A DNA stretch of 64,000 nucleotides, from assembly GCA_963383645.1 (NCBI GenBank), contig OY726578.1, positions 25,694,523-25,758,522 of the forward strand, written 5' to 3'. Under the pieces are notes generated by a model. That model ran no database searches and had not been told where the DNA came from. It saw only the letters and a program-made list of their open reading frames with translations. The translations under genes were made by a program, and so were the position numbers. This DNA is from Muscardinus avellanarius (lineage: Eukaryota; Chordata; Mammalia; Rodentia; Gliridae). Positions 21,425-32,493 of this stretch are shown here, piece by piece (positions within the stretch are counted from its first letter, which is position 1; every line of letters starts with the position of its first letter).

Positions 21425-22010
21425 AAAATGATAAAATAGGGCTGGGAGTATAGCTCAGAGGGAAAATGTTTTGGGTTCAATCCCAAGTACTAAATAAATA
21501 AATAAATAAATAAATAGTCAGGAGCCAGGTGTGGCGGCACACACTGTATTCCCAGTACTTAGGAGGCTGAGGCAGAAGGGTAGCAGGTTCAAGGACAGCT
21601 TCAACCAAACAGCCATGTAACAAGGTTCTTAGCAACTTGAGCAAGACCCTATATCAAAACAAAAATCTTTCTTTTGTGTGTGTGTGAGTGTATGGTACTA
21701 GGGACAGAACCCAGGAGCCTTCTACCTCCAGTCTATACCCCAGCCCTGCTTTTTATTTTATTTGGAAACAGGGTCTTGCTAAATTGCTGAGGCTGCCTTT
21801 GAACCTGTGATCCTTCTGTTTCAGCTTCCCAAGCACCAGGATTACAGGCATATGCCACCACGTCCTGCAAAAATAAAAAAGGACTTGAGGATGTACCTCG
21901 GAAGTAGAATTCCTCTGGGTTCGACCTGTAATAAATAAAACAAAACAAAACACAATAAAAATAAATAAACAAACAAACAAATAAATAGAATGCCCTTTAA
22001 TCCCCAGTAC
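21425..22010. mobile_element. Mixed-orientation SINE cluster
   Basis: Plus-strand ID (21,435-21,490), plus-strand B1 (21,525-21,665), minus-strand dimer (21,673-21,870) and plus-strand ID (21,878-22,010), with AAAT/AAAC simple tails. Confidence 0.8.
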
Positions 22011-22465
22011 AAAAGAGACGGGGGAGGCCCCTATATGAGAATGTCATTCGCAAGGTGACAGCCACAGAGGGCCGCCCTCCCTCTCCCTGGACTAGATGGG
22101 GTCAGATGTAAGACGGGGCTGGGACATCATGGGGGCAGTCCTGCCACACCACTAGGGAGACAGAGGCCCAGTGAGGCCAGAGGCCAGGGGGCCCACGGCT
22201 GCTCTTCCTGTCCTCAGCGCCTGTCAGAATCCACTGTCCATGTGACCTTGCAGGCGCCCAGTGGGTGGAGGAGCTGTCAAGTTGGCCAGGGCAGAAGAAT
22301 GACCCTAACTCTCTTTCAGGGAGAGGTGGCCCTGCTGGGGAGACTAGCGGGGTGTGAGGGGCAGCCGGGGTCCTCTGGCCAGCACAGCACACAGGGCCCT
22401 CCAGTGCATTTCAGCACACAGGCGCAGCCTGGGGCGCAGACACACGGCCTTATAAAGGTATGGAC
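22011..22465. other. Single-copy intron DNA
   Basis: Unique ~450 bp between SINE clusters; nothing further recognised. Confidence 0.5.
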
Positions 22466-23250
22466 TGGGCCAGGCGTAGTGGCTCACACTTGTAACCCCA
22501 AGCCTGGAGAGGCTGAGATAGGAAGGTCACAGGTTAGAGGCCAGCCTTGGCAATTTAGAGAGGCCCTCCCTCAGCAACCTAGCGAGATCTTGTTTCAAAC
22601 TAAAAGCCTGCACAGTGACACACACCTGTAACCCTAGTACTTGGGAGGCTGAGACACGAAGATTGTGGGTTTATGGCCTGTCTTGGCAACTTAGACCCCC
22701 AGCAACTTAGTGAGACCCTGTTTCAAAATAAAAATAAAAAATAGGGCTGGGGCCGGGTGTGGTGGCACACACTTGTAATCCCCGGGCTTGGGAGGCTGAG
22801 ACAGGAGCATCGCACGGGTTCGAAGCCAGCCTCAGCTACTTAGTGAGGCTCCCAGCAACTTAGTGAGACCCTGTTTCTAAATAAAATATAAAATAGGTCT
22901 GGGTGTGTAGCCCGGAGGTTCCACCCCCAGTAAAAAATAAATAAATAAAAATAAGATAGGCCTGAAGGTGTAGCTGAGAGGCAGAATATCCTGAGGATCA
23001 GTCCTTAGTACCAAAAGAAAAACAAAACAAAACAAAAAGTAAGAGCCGGGCGTGGGCGCACTTGTGATCCCCGCACTTGGGAGGCTGAGACAGGAGGACC
23101 GCAGGTTCGCAGCAGGCCTCAGCTACTTAGTGAGGCCCCCCGCAACTTAGTGAGAGCCTGTTTCAAAACAGAGAATATAAAATAAGACTGGGGCTGTGGC
23201 TTGGAGGTAGGACGCCGCTGGGCTCCCTCCATCCCCAGTACCACAAAAAA
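22466..23250 (+). mobile_element. Plus-strand SINE cluster
   Basis: B1 halves at ~22,470, ~22,605, ~22,750 and ~23,045, with ID halves at ~22,895, ~22,960 and ~23,185. Confidence 0.85.
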
Positions 23251-24338
23251 AGAGCACAGGTGTGACGAAGGCACCATGGAACCCAGAAGGACGTGGTGGG
23301 CGTCCTGGGACAGCGGGGGTGACTGGAGGGAGTCCTGTTTGCAGAGTCAGCCCGTATTAATCAGCACAGAGCGGCAGAAGGGACCAGGCACTGCCGCCGG
23401 GCCCTGCTCAGCACCCGAGAGAGGACCCTGGGCCTCTAGAACAGGAGGCTGCCTCCGCCCCTCCTGACTGTGGTTCCTCCCAGTGGCCTGGCCAGCCCCC
23501 ATCCCAGCAGGGCCACGCCGGGGCTGCGGACGCTGAGCACAGCTTCCCTGCCCGACCCCACGCCCAAGCCAGCCCAGCTCTGGGGTCCCAGGAGGCCCAC
23601 CCTGAAGGGGGCCCCGCTGGCTCCCGCTGGGAGCTGGCTGGGTGCCCAGAATCTGAGGCTGCAGCCAGAAGGTGGCCAAACCTCACAATGGTTTGCCGCT
23701 GCCCGAGTCTGCTCACTTAGAGAGAAATGACTGCATGTCTCCCAGGTAACGCCCCTAAACACGGCCGGAGGGGGTAGAGTCCTGGCAGTGTGGGAGAGCA
23801 CAGTCCAGGGGCTGGGCGCCGCCCTTCACAGGCTCCGTGCTGTGGCCTCTGGGCAGGGCAGGCCAGGCCGGTACCCCACGCCTGCGGGCCGCCTGGGCCG
23901 TGCACGGAAGCCACGGAAGCCCGGGCGGGTACAGGGGCCCCGGGCCCAGCACCCCAAACAACAGCTCTTCCAACGGTAACTCAAAATGCTTTTTCAATAT
24001 TAAAACAATAAATACGCAGTGTCAGGGAAAACAAAATGTGCATGAATTTTTAAGATTGACCACGGCGACTTCAAAGTTGTTTTTCCTGGCTGGGGCACAG
24101 AGCTGCGGATCCGGGCTGGGGGTGGGTCCAGGAGCTCCTGGGGCAGGCAGGGGAGCGTGACACTGTCCTCAGCTGACCCCGCCTCCTCTCTGGCGATGCC
24201 CTTGCGCGTCCTCTCTGGCGATGCCCTTGCGCGTCCTCTCCTCCCCTGGAAGGCCCAGCACTGCCCACAGGCTGGACCCCGAAGACCCTAGCTAGAACCC
24301 ATAACCAACTCCAGGCTTCCCAAAGAGGAGGCTACTGG
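23251..24338. other. Single-copy intron island
   Basis: Unique GC-rich DNA with an internal AT-rich patch (23,980-24,090) of TTTTTCAATATTAAAACAAT and GCATGAATTTTTAAG. The patch could be a conserved non-coding element. No exon seen. Confidence 0.5.
24184..24240. repeat. Two-copy 25-bp tandem repeat
   Basis: Exact 25-base unit repeated at 24,184-24,208 and 24,209-24,233 (core TCTGGCGATGCCCTTGCGCG) plus a 7-base partial third copy, in single-copy intron DNA. Confidence 0.92.
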
Positions 24339-24346
24339 GTGTGTGT

Positions 24347-24385
<39 letters not shown>

Positions 24386-24715
24386 GCTGGGGATGGACCC
24401 CAGGCATTCTACCTCCAGGCTATACCCTCAGTCCTATTATATGTTGAAACAGCGTCTCACTGGGTGACTGAGGGCCTCACTAAGTTTCTGAGGCTGGCCT
24501 CAAACTTGTGACCCTCCTATCTCAGTTCCCCAAGTACTGGGGTGACAGGCATGCGCCACTATGCCCAGCTTATTTTTTATTCTGAAACAAGGTCTCACTA
24601 GGTTGCCGAGGGCCTCACTAAATTGCTGAGGCTGGTCTCGAACCTGTGATCCTCCTGTCTCAGCCTCCCAAGTACGAGGATTGCAGGCCTGCAGCAGGAC
24701 ACCCGGCTAGGAAGC
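24339..24715 (-). mobile_element. TG repeat and minus-strand SINEs
   Basis: (GT)n at 24,339-24,384 precedes a reversed ID half (TTGCTGGGGATGGACCCCAG). Two reversed B1 halves end at ~24,570 and ~24,708. Confidence 0.85.
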
Positions 24716-24988
24716 TGCTTGTTGGTAAATGTGCCTCCCGTGGGGTTGGCTTGTCAGTACTGTGGGAACAGCCCGGCAGCCCACACAGGACCAGGTGACA
24801 ACACAGATATCCAAGCCGGAAAATATGGCCAACCTGACCGAGGGGCTAGGAAGATCAGGACCAAGAGTAAACCCTGAAAAACTTGACTGCGAGCTGAAGC
24901 GCTCTGGCCGGGGTGGCCACGCCTCCAACCCCAGCCTTGGGGTCGCAGGTCAGAGGCCAGCCTGGGCACCTCAGCAAGATGCTGTTTC

Positions 24989-25236
24989 TTTTCTTTTCTT
25001 TTCTTTTCTTTTCTTTTCTTTTCTTTTCTTTTCTTTTTAGTGGTACTGAGGTGGAACCCAGGTGCTTTCTACCTCCGGGCTCTACTCCGAGGCCTATTTT
25101 ATATTTTATTTGGAAACAGGGTCTCACTAAGTTGCTGAGAGCCTCACTAAGTAGCTGAGGCTGGCTTCGAACCTGCGATCCTCCTGTCTTCGCCTCCCAA
25201 GCGCGGGGATTACAAGCGTGGCCACCACGCCCGGCT
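24989..25236 (-). mobile_element. Nested minus-strand SINE with 14-bp target-site duplication
   Basis: A complete dimer with a (TTTTC)n reversed tail (24,987-25,037) sits inside a plus-strand SINE. The direct repeat CAAGATGCTGTTTC at 24,975-24,988 and 25,237-25,250 is the target-site duplication. Confidence 0.93.
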
Positions 25237-25250
25237 CAAGATGCTGTTTC

Positions 25251-25700
25251 AAAATTTAAAAAAAATTTAAAAATCCGGGCGTGGTGGTGCACGCTTGTGA
25301 TCCCAGCATTTGGGAGGCTGAGACCGGTTTCGTGGACAACCTCAGCTACTTGTGAGGCCCTCTGCAACTTAGTGAGACTCAGTTTCAAAATAAAGAATAA
25401 AAGCCGGGCGTGGTGGCGCACGCTTGTCATCCCCGCGCTTGGGAGGCAGAGACAGGAGGATCGCGCAGGTTCGAAGCCAGCCGCGCGCGCTGGCTTAGGA
25501 GACCCTGTTCCCAAATAAAAATGTAAAAATAGGTCTGGGAGTGTAGCCCGGAGTAGAAGGGCTTCCAGGAACCCCAGTACCACCAAAACAAAACAAAAAA
25601 CAAAAAACAAAAAAAAAAGAATAAAAAATAGGACTGGGGGTGTAGCTCGGAGGTAGAACGCCCCTGGGTTCCATCCCCAGTAGTACAAAAAAAAAAAAGG
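25251..25700 (+). mobile_element. SINE interrupted by a subfamily-B SINE
   Basis: A plus-strand dimer (B1 half 25,272-25,402; ID half 25,630-25,690) is split in its linker by another plus-strand SINE at 25,403-25,615. The repeat AAAGAATAAAA (25,392-25,402 and 25,616-25,626) marks the insertion. Confidence 0.9.
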
Positions 25701-26049
25701 ACCAATGGGAAGACAGAGGGGAGGCGAGCCCACCAGGGGGTGGCTTCACAGACAGGGAGGGATGGGTGTGGGTGCAGGGAGGCCGGGCGTAGTAGGCTGG
25801 GCAGAAGATGGAGTGCGCGGACAGGTGTGTGCAGAGGCGGTGGGCAAGGAGATAAGCCGAGCGGAGGCGGAGGGCAGTTAGAGAGGCCGGTGGCGGGTGG
25901 ATGGATGAAAGACGGGCGAGAAGACTGGACGGATGGCCGGAGGCTGGAGCGCCAGGGAGCGGCGAGGGAGTGAGCAGCCCGTCGGGCGTGGACGGGGTGT
26001 GAGTGGCTTGCCGAGACCCAGAGGGTGAAGTGCGGCCCGCAGCCCATGT

Positions 26050-26280
26050 GGCCCATGCGGGCGACGTCTCAGGAAAGCACAGGCATCGCCGGAGGAGCTT
26101 GGGCTGGGAGCAAATCCTTCCCCAAAACCAAAACCCGACGTTTGACGTCTTCTTGCTGACCCAGACATTCCTCCTTGGAGAGTCCAGCCAAAGCCCTGCT
26201 CCGGAAAATCAAATTACAGGGCCCCATCCAATCTGGGTTGAGGAATTAGAGGAATTTCCTAAGGGTCAGGCCAATGGGGG
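26050..26280. promoter_or_regulatory. Candidate intronic enhancer
   Basis: Single-copy block with a CRE-like TGACGTC (~26,146), an NF-kB-like GGAATTTCC (~26,253), AAATCAAATTACAGG and CATCCAATC. It lies in the SINE-free stretch 25,700-26,405. Motif evidence only. Confidence 0.3.
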
Positions 26281-26406
26281 CAGGCAGGGGCCAGGGCCCC
26301 AGGCCCAGCCCTGGCCAGGCGCATCCTGAGGATGAGGACAAGACACCAGAAAAGGACCCAGGGGTTGAACCAGGCCTAGCGGAGCCCATACCCATTCTCT
26401 CTACCC

Positions 26407-26957
26407 TGGTAGCCAGGCAGGGCGGCACACGCCTGCAATCCCAGTGCTCTGGAGGCTGAGACGGGACAATCACAGATTCAAGGCCAGCCTCAGCAACTCG
26501 TTATCAAGGCCCTCAGCAACTTAGTGAGACCGTGTCTCAAAGTTAAAATGAAAGGAGAGCTAGGGACGTAACTCAGAGATAGAATGTCCCTGGGTCCAAT
26601 CCCCTCTGCCAGCACCACAATGAATAAATGAATAAAAATAAAAACAAATACTTTAAAAGGACCAGGATTAGCCAAGCATGGTGGCAAACACCTGTATTCC
26701 CAATGCTTGGAAGGCTGAGTCAGGAGGATCCCGTGGTCAAGGACAACCCTGGAAAACCTAGGGAGACCCTGTTTTAAAATAAAACGTAAGTGCTAGATGT
26801 GGTGGTACTTATAATCTTAGTATTTGAGAAGCTAAGACAGGAGGACCACAGGTTTGTGGCTAGCCTCGGCTACTTAGCGAGACCCTGCTTCCAAATTAGA
26901 GATAAAATTGGGCTGGGGGTTTTACTTGGAGGTAGAATGCCTCTAGGTTCAATTCGC

Positions 26958-27012
<55 letters not shown>

Positions 27013-27380
27013 GCCGGGTGTGGTGATACATGCCTATAATCCCAGTACTTGGGAGGCTGAGACAGGAGGATCTCAGGTTCAAAGCCAGCCCTGGCAACTT
27101 AGTGAGGCTCTCAGCAACCTAGTGAGACCCTGTTTCCAAATAAGAAATAAAATTGGGCTGGGGTCTGGGTTCAATCCTCAGTGCAAAATTAAGTTAGATA
27201 AAAATAAATAAAATAATGCTGGGGGTGTGGCTCCAAGATAGAATGCCTCTGGGTTCAACCCTGAGTACCAATAAGTAAATAAATAAAAATTAAAAATAAA
27301 TATAAAAATAAAATTGGGCTGGGATGTAGCTTGGAGGCAGAACACCTCTGGGGTTCAATCTCCAGAATCAATCAATCAAT

Positions 27381-27435
<55 letters not shown>

Positions 27436-27445
27436 ACAACTTAAC
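26407..27445 (+). mobile_element. Plus-strand SINE cluster with CA and TC/CA repeats
   Basis: B1 halves at ~26,410, ~26,670, ~26,790 and ~27,013, and several ID halves. (AC)n at 26,963-27,010 and a compound (ATCA)n(TC)n(AC)n at 27,365-27,440 directly follow ID halves. Confidence 0.85.
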
Positions 27446-27667
27446 CAAGCCACATGGTCAGAGATAAGACCTCAGATAAGAAGTGTGGAAGTGCTGGTGT
27501 GCGCGGGCTGGCACAGGGACGTCTGGAGGCCCCACGTGTCCAGGCCAGGATCGTGGCAGGGCGGGGTCCTGGCACCGGCGGCTGCTCCAGGGCCCCACAC
27601 AGTCCTGTGCGGGTCTGTGTCCTACAAGGAGCATGAGCTACAGACACAATCAGAGCCAAGAAAAGGA

Positions 27668-27860
27668 AAGCTGGGTATGGTGGCACACGCCTGGAACCCT
27701 AGTACTCGGGAGGCTAAGAGAAGGATTGCAGGTGTGAGGATAGCCTCACCAAAATAAAAATGGCTGGGAGTGTAGCTTGGAGGTAGAACATCCCTGGGTT
27801 CAATCCCTAGGACCATAATAGAAGAAAGAGAAAGAGAAAGAGAAGAGAAGAGAATGTCTG
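27668..27860 (+). mobile_element. B1-dID SINE
   Basis: GCTGGGTATGGTGGCACACG, a short linker, an ID half ending TTCAATCCCTAGGACC and an (AGAAAG)n tail. Confidence 0.85.
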
Positions 27861-27879
27861 TCCCGTCAGAGGCCGCACA

Positions 27880-29404
27880 CATGGAGACAGATAATTAGCT
27901 CCCCAGGGGCCAGGGCGGGCCCACAGCCTGCTGTCAGGGAAGCGGCTGGATTTTCAGGCAGCCCGGAGAGCTGTAATCAGATTCAGCCTGGAAATTAGAT
28001 TTCCTGGGGGCAGAGGAGGCAGCCACAGGGGACCAGACGCAGGGGGGGTGGGGAGGCCTCCAGGGGAAAGGCCCTAGTCCAGGTCCAAGGAACCCTCTCA
28101 GGACACCGGAGGCCAAGGGAAGGCCTGGGCAGAGGCCAGACTCATCGGCCCAGGACAGGAGGCTTCCGGAGGGAGGTCTGGGGAGACCGGGGCTATGTGC
28201 AGGTGGACACAGGAGGCTGGAGGCCAGGCCAAAGCAGGGACAGCGCTGAGGGCCAGGCATGGCTCTGGCGTATCGGTGGTCGCGGTGAATATCTGAGCTG
28301 GTGTCCTGCAGGGGAGGCCAGAGCCTTGGGTGGGGAGCGCTGGGCCTAAGATCCCCTACTCCCCAGGTCAAGGGTGCAGCCCTTGGTTCTCTGGGTTCCC
28401 TGGGACCTGCCTGTCTGTGGGCACAAGCACTTCAGGGTGGACAGGAGACCCCGGCACCAGGCTGGGGTTTGGGGTGGTCCCCACCCCTGCCCTTCTGTGC
28501 TTCTGGGGCCTCTGCAACAGCTGGCCTGGCCTAAGGCCGCAGGGCCACCCGGCACACCAGGCAGAGCACCAGGGGGCTGCACCACAGGCTCAGCCCACCC
28601 ACTGCATCCGGACCCAGAAGCCCCAGCCTCATGGTGGAGAGGGATCAGGCACAGGTGGCAGAGCTGCCACCTCCACTCCCTCTTCTGAGGGGTACCCAGC
28701 ATCAAGGTACTGTGCAGACTCCCCCATCTCAGGGAGGCAGACACTGCAGCGGAGCCCCCTCCCTCCCGCAGGCACGCACTGGGGTGGGCGGGCGTGGGAC
28801 CAGAGCATTCCTGAGCAGGGGACCAGGCTCACAGCCAGGCTGGGCCAATCACAGACGAGCCCAGGGCGTGGGAGCCCTGCCCCTCCGGACAACCCGATGG
28901 CCTCCGGGAGGCCCAGGCAGGGACTGCTGTCCTGCCAGTGGCTGTGGCCGGGTCCCAGCAGGTGCGGCAGTCACTATGGCTGCCGCCAGCCTATGTGCTC
29001 CGTGCCCTGGGCCAGGAATGCCCTTGCCTCCCCCCGTCCCGACACGGGTGGACCCTCCTGCAGCCCCCATCACCATGGTAACACCCAGGCTTCTCCAGAG
29101 GGACAGAGTGTCTTTGTGGGGACACAAAGCCCCTTTGAGGGGTGGTGGGGGTGCAGGTCCTGGAAGCCTGTGGCCACAGAGCCTGGGGTGAGGGAGCCCC
29201 TCCCCTGGTCCGGCCTCCTCCCGGGGTTACAAAGCCAGGAACCTGGGGGGGGGGGGGTGGCTGGTAGGTACAGGCAGGCGGGGGTCTGGTATCATCTGCT
29301 CCAGCTGTCCACAGAAGGGTCCCCGGGATAGACCAGACCAGGGCAGGCAGAGACCCACAGCACAAGCAGCGGCTCTCTGTAGGGGAGGGGCCTTTCCACT
29401 AGCC
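27880..29404. other. Longest single-copy island of ARVCF intron 1
   Basis: About 1.5 kb without SINEs. Its left end (27,885-28,010) carries several TAAT-core motifs (AGATAATTAGCTCC, GTAATCAGATTC, GAAATTAGATTTCC). A 333-codon plus-strand frame spans 28,330-29,331, but it has no recognised homology or splice context and its composition is that of GC-rich intron. Confidence 0.5.
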
Positions 29405-29561
29405 CCAGAATGTTTTTTTTTTTGCAAGGGTTGATACAGGGGTTGCAGCCGGGCCATTCTACTTCTGAGCTACAACCCAAGACTTTTTTTGTGTGTAGTA
29501 CTAGGGATGGAATCCAGGGTTATTCTACCTTCAAGTTACACCCCAGTCCTATTTTTTTTAT

Positions 29562-29609
<48 letters not shown>

Positions 29610-30265
29610 TTCTTGGTGGTACTGGGGTTCCTGGAAACCCTTCTCCGGGTTACACTCCCAGACCTATTTTATATTTTTATTTGGAAACAGGGTCTCTTAA
29701 GCCAGCGAGGCTGGCATCGCACCAGCGCGATCCCCCTGTCTCTGTCTCCCAAGCGCAGGGATTACAAGCGTGTGCCACCATGTCCGGCTTTATTCTTTAT
29801 TTTGAAGCAGGGTCTGAGTTGCAAAGGGCCTCATTATGTAGCTGAGGCTGTCCACGATCCTCCTGTCTCAGCCTCCCAAATGCTGGGATTATAAGTGTGT
29901 GCCACCATGACAGGCTTTTTTTTTTTTTTTTTATTGCAGTACCAGGGATGGAACCCAGGGGCATTCTACTCCCAAACTACATGCCCAACCCTACTTTTTA
30001 CTCTTTATTTTGAAACAGGGTCTTACTAAGTTGTGGAGGACCTCACTAAGTAGCTGAGGCTGGCCATGAACCTGCGATCCTCCTGTCTCAGCCTCCCAAG
30101 GACTGGGATTACAAGCGTGTATCACCATGCCCAGCTAATATTTTGTTTAGAAACAGGGTTTAATAGGTTGCTGAGTCTCCATACGTTGCTGAGACTGGTC
30201 TTGAACCTGTGATTCTCTTGTCTTAGTCTCCCAAGTACTGGGATTACAGGCGCGAGCCACCATGC
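29405..30265 (-). mobile_element. Minus-strand SINE cluster with TTTC repeat
   Basis: ID halves at ~29,440, ~29,500 and ~29,935. B1 halves end at ~29,790, ~29,915, ~30,137 and ~30,263. (TTTC)n at 29,561-29,613 is a reversed tail next to a subfamily-B copy. Confidence 0.85.
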
Positions 30266-30564
30266 GCTCTGGGAACTTTTGCTTGATGGGGCTGGGCCTG
30301 GGGACAGTGTTGGGCTGGGCAGCCAGTGGACACTGGGGGCAGGAAGTTCCCAGCAGGTGCACAGACAGCTGACAGGACAGGAGGGGACAGCTGGTCCCAC
30401 CCAGCTCAGCGTCCCCTCTCTTCTCCGGACTCCACTCTCCCTTGCTGTAGGGAACCCCAACTTCCCATGCCTGCCCCGGGAGAACATGGCCAGCCCAGCT
30501 GTGATGCCTGGAGCCTCTGTGTGGTCAGTACCCTAGAACAGGCCCGGAGAGGAAGGGACCTCCC

Positions 30565-30772
30565 AGCCAGGCACAGTGGCACTTGCCTGTGATCCCAGTA
30601 CTTGGGAGGCTGACACAGGAGGATCGCAGGTTGCAGCCAGCCTCAGCTATTTAGCAAGACCAACAACTTAGTAAGATCCCGTTTCAAAATAAAAGGGCCT
30701 ACGGATATAGCTCAGAGGCAGAATACCCCTGGGTTCAATCACCACTACCAAAAAAAAAAAAAAAAAAGAGGG
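30565..30772 (+). mobile_element. B1-dID SINE with poly-A tail
   Basis: Plus-strand dimer, ID half GATATAGCTCAGAGGCAGAA, poly-A of ~17 bases. Confidence 0.87.
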
Positions 30773-31387
30773 AGCCTTACCAGGTCTCAATGTGGACCCT
30801 ACACATGGGGCTGGGCCAGTGCAGACCCCCCCCCCAAGGCAGCTTGGCCTACACTCACTCCCCAGTCATGGGGGCTGGCAGGGCCAGCCACACCCCAGCA
30901 GGCCCTAGTCCTGCAGCCCTCCGCGCTGGCCTGAGGGTCCCTGCCCACTGCTGCTGATGGCGCTTGGCAGTGCCCTGCATGCTGGGCTCCCTGCCGGGGA
31001 GGCCACTCACAGGGCAGTGACCTCAGTCTGACCCCCGGTGGCTTTGCTAACTAAGCCCCTGGGGGGGCAGTCACAGGCCTTAGCGGGCCTTGTGGGCTTT
31101 GTGAGCAGACACGAGGGCCCAGGGAGGGGAGCCAGTGGGCCACCCCAACTGGCCTGTGTCCCTGAGTCAGCAAGCACCCTGTGGGGACAGAGACACCCCC
31201 TATCCCTCCAGCCTGCTCTCCCTGCCAGATTCCGCTCCTGCTGAGGTTGGCAACACAAGATCCTGTCTGTGAGAGGGCGCCCAAGTCCCGCCCTCCGCAG
31301 CCTGCGCCTCCATCCCCGCCAGGTGGGGAGCTGGCTGCCTAAGGAGCGGCGCAGCAGGGAGGGGTCTGCCACATTCTCACTATTCTT
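30773..31387. other. Single-copy intron DNA
   Basis: GC-rich unique DNA with C-runs near 30,820 and 31,060; no exon supported. Confidence 0.5.
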
Positions 31388-31866
31388 TTTTCTGGACCCA
31401 GGATTGAACTCAGGGGTGATCTACTCCTGAGCTACACCCTCAGCCCTTTTTATTTACTTACTTTTGCGGTACTGGGGATGGAACCCAGGGGCATTCTACC
31501 TCCAAGCTACACCCCCAGCCCTATTTTTTATTCTTTATTTTGAAACAGGGTCTCACTGAGTTGCAGAGGGCCTCAATAAGTAGCTGAGGCTGGCTTCGAA
31601 CCCGGATCCTCCGGTCTCAGCCTCCCACATGCTGGGATTACGAGCGTGCGCCAACACGCCTGGCTTTATTTTGAAACAGTCAGGCTACGTTGCTGAGGCC
31701 GGCCTCAAACCCTGGATCCTCAGATCTCGGTCCCAAGTCCTGGGATTCTGTGTGTGCGCCTGCCCGCCTGGCAACTCCTACCTTTTATATGCAAACAAAG
31801 CAATGGGAATGGACTCGGGATCTGTCCCTTCAGCCAGCTGACTCCAGCCCTGCAGTGCCCCCTTCT

Positions 31867-31917
<51 letters not shown>
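31388..31917 (-). mobile_element. Minus-strand SINEs and CA microsatellite
   Basis: ID halves at ~31,395 and ~31,470; B1 halves end at ~31,664 and ~31,770. A pure (CA)n tract at 31,869-31,917 lies ~100 bases beyond and is not directly joined to a SINE. Confidence 0.8.
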
Positions 31918-31920
<3 letters not shown>

Positions 31921-32309
31921 CAAGAGGGTACTGCAAGCACATGTATGCAACCACACACAACACAACATGTACACACAGCACACACCCACCTAGAGGAACC
32001 CTCCTTTGTGCCAAGGCACACTCCCATTGGTACCCATGTGGCGCCTGCCATACGTGCAAGACTGTGGCTCTTGGAGGGGCAGGAGGAACAGCGCTCAGCC
32101 GCCGCAGCTCCTGTTGAAGGTCCCACGGCGGCTCTCAGCACCAGGGCTGGCTGGCTGCCACCCAAGACCTCTGAGCCAGGCCCCACCTGCCTCTAGCACC
32201 ACAAGGAATCCCTGGGTCTCATCCCTCTGTGACAGGTAGGGCCCAGGGACCCTGGCTTGCACAGGGAAGCTAACAAGGAGCAGTGCTCAAAGACCCTCCT
32301 AGCAGGGCA

Positions 32310-32470
32310 GAGTGGTTCACGCCTGCAATCCCAGTGCTTAGGAGGCTGAGATAGGAGGACTGCAGGTTCAAGCCCAGCCTTAGCAACTCAGCTGAAAAAG
32401 TAAAAAAGGGCTGGAGGTGTCGCTCAGAAGTAGAACATCCCTGGCTTAAATCCCTCATACCACAAAAAAG
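32310..32470 (+). mobile_element. B1-dID SINE adjoining the polypurine tract
   Basis: Plus-strand dimer whose ID half (GTGTCGCTCAGAAGTAGAAC) ends at ~32,460. Its A/GAAAAAG-rich tail runs straight into the GGA repeat, suggesting the tract grew from a SINE tail. Confidence 0.8.
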
Positions 32471-32493
32471 AAAAAGGTGAAAAAGGCGAAGAC

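Noticed and set aside
28330..29331. 333-codon plus-strand frame in ARVCF intron 1
   Set aside because: No recognised domain, no codon-use or splice evidence, and competing open frames on both strands.
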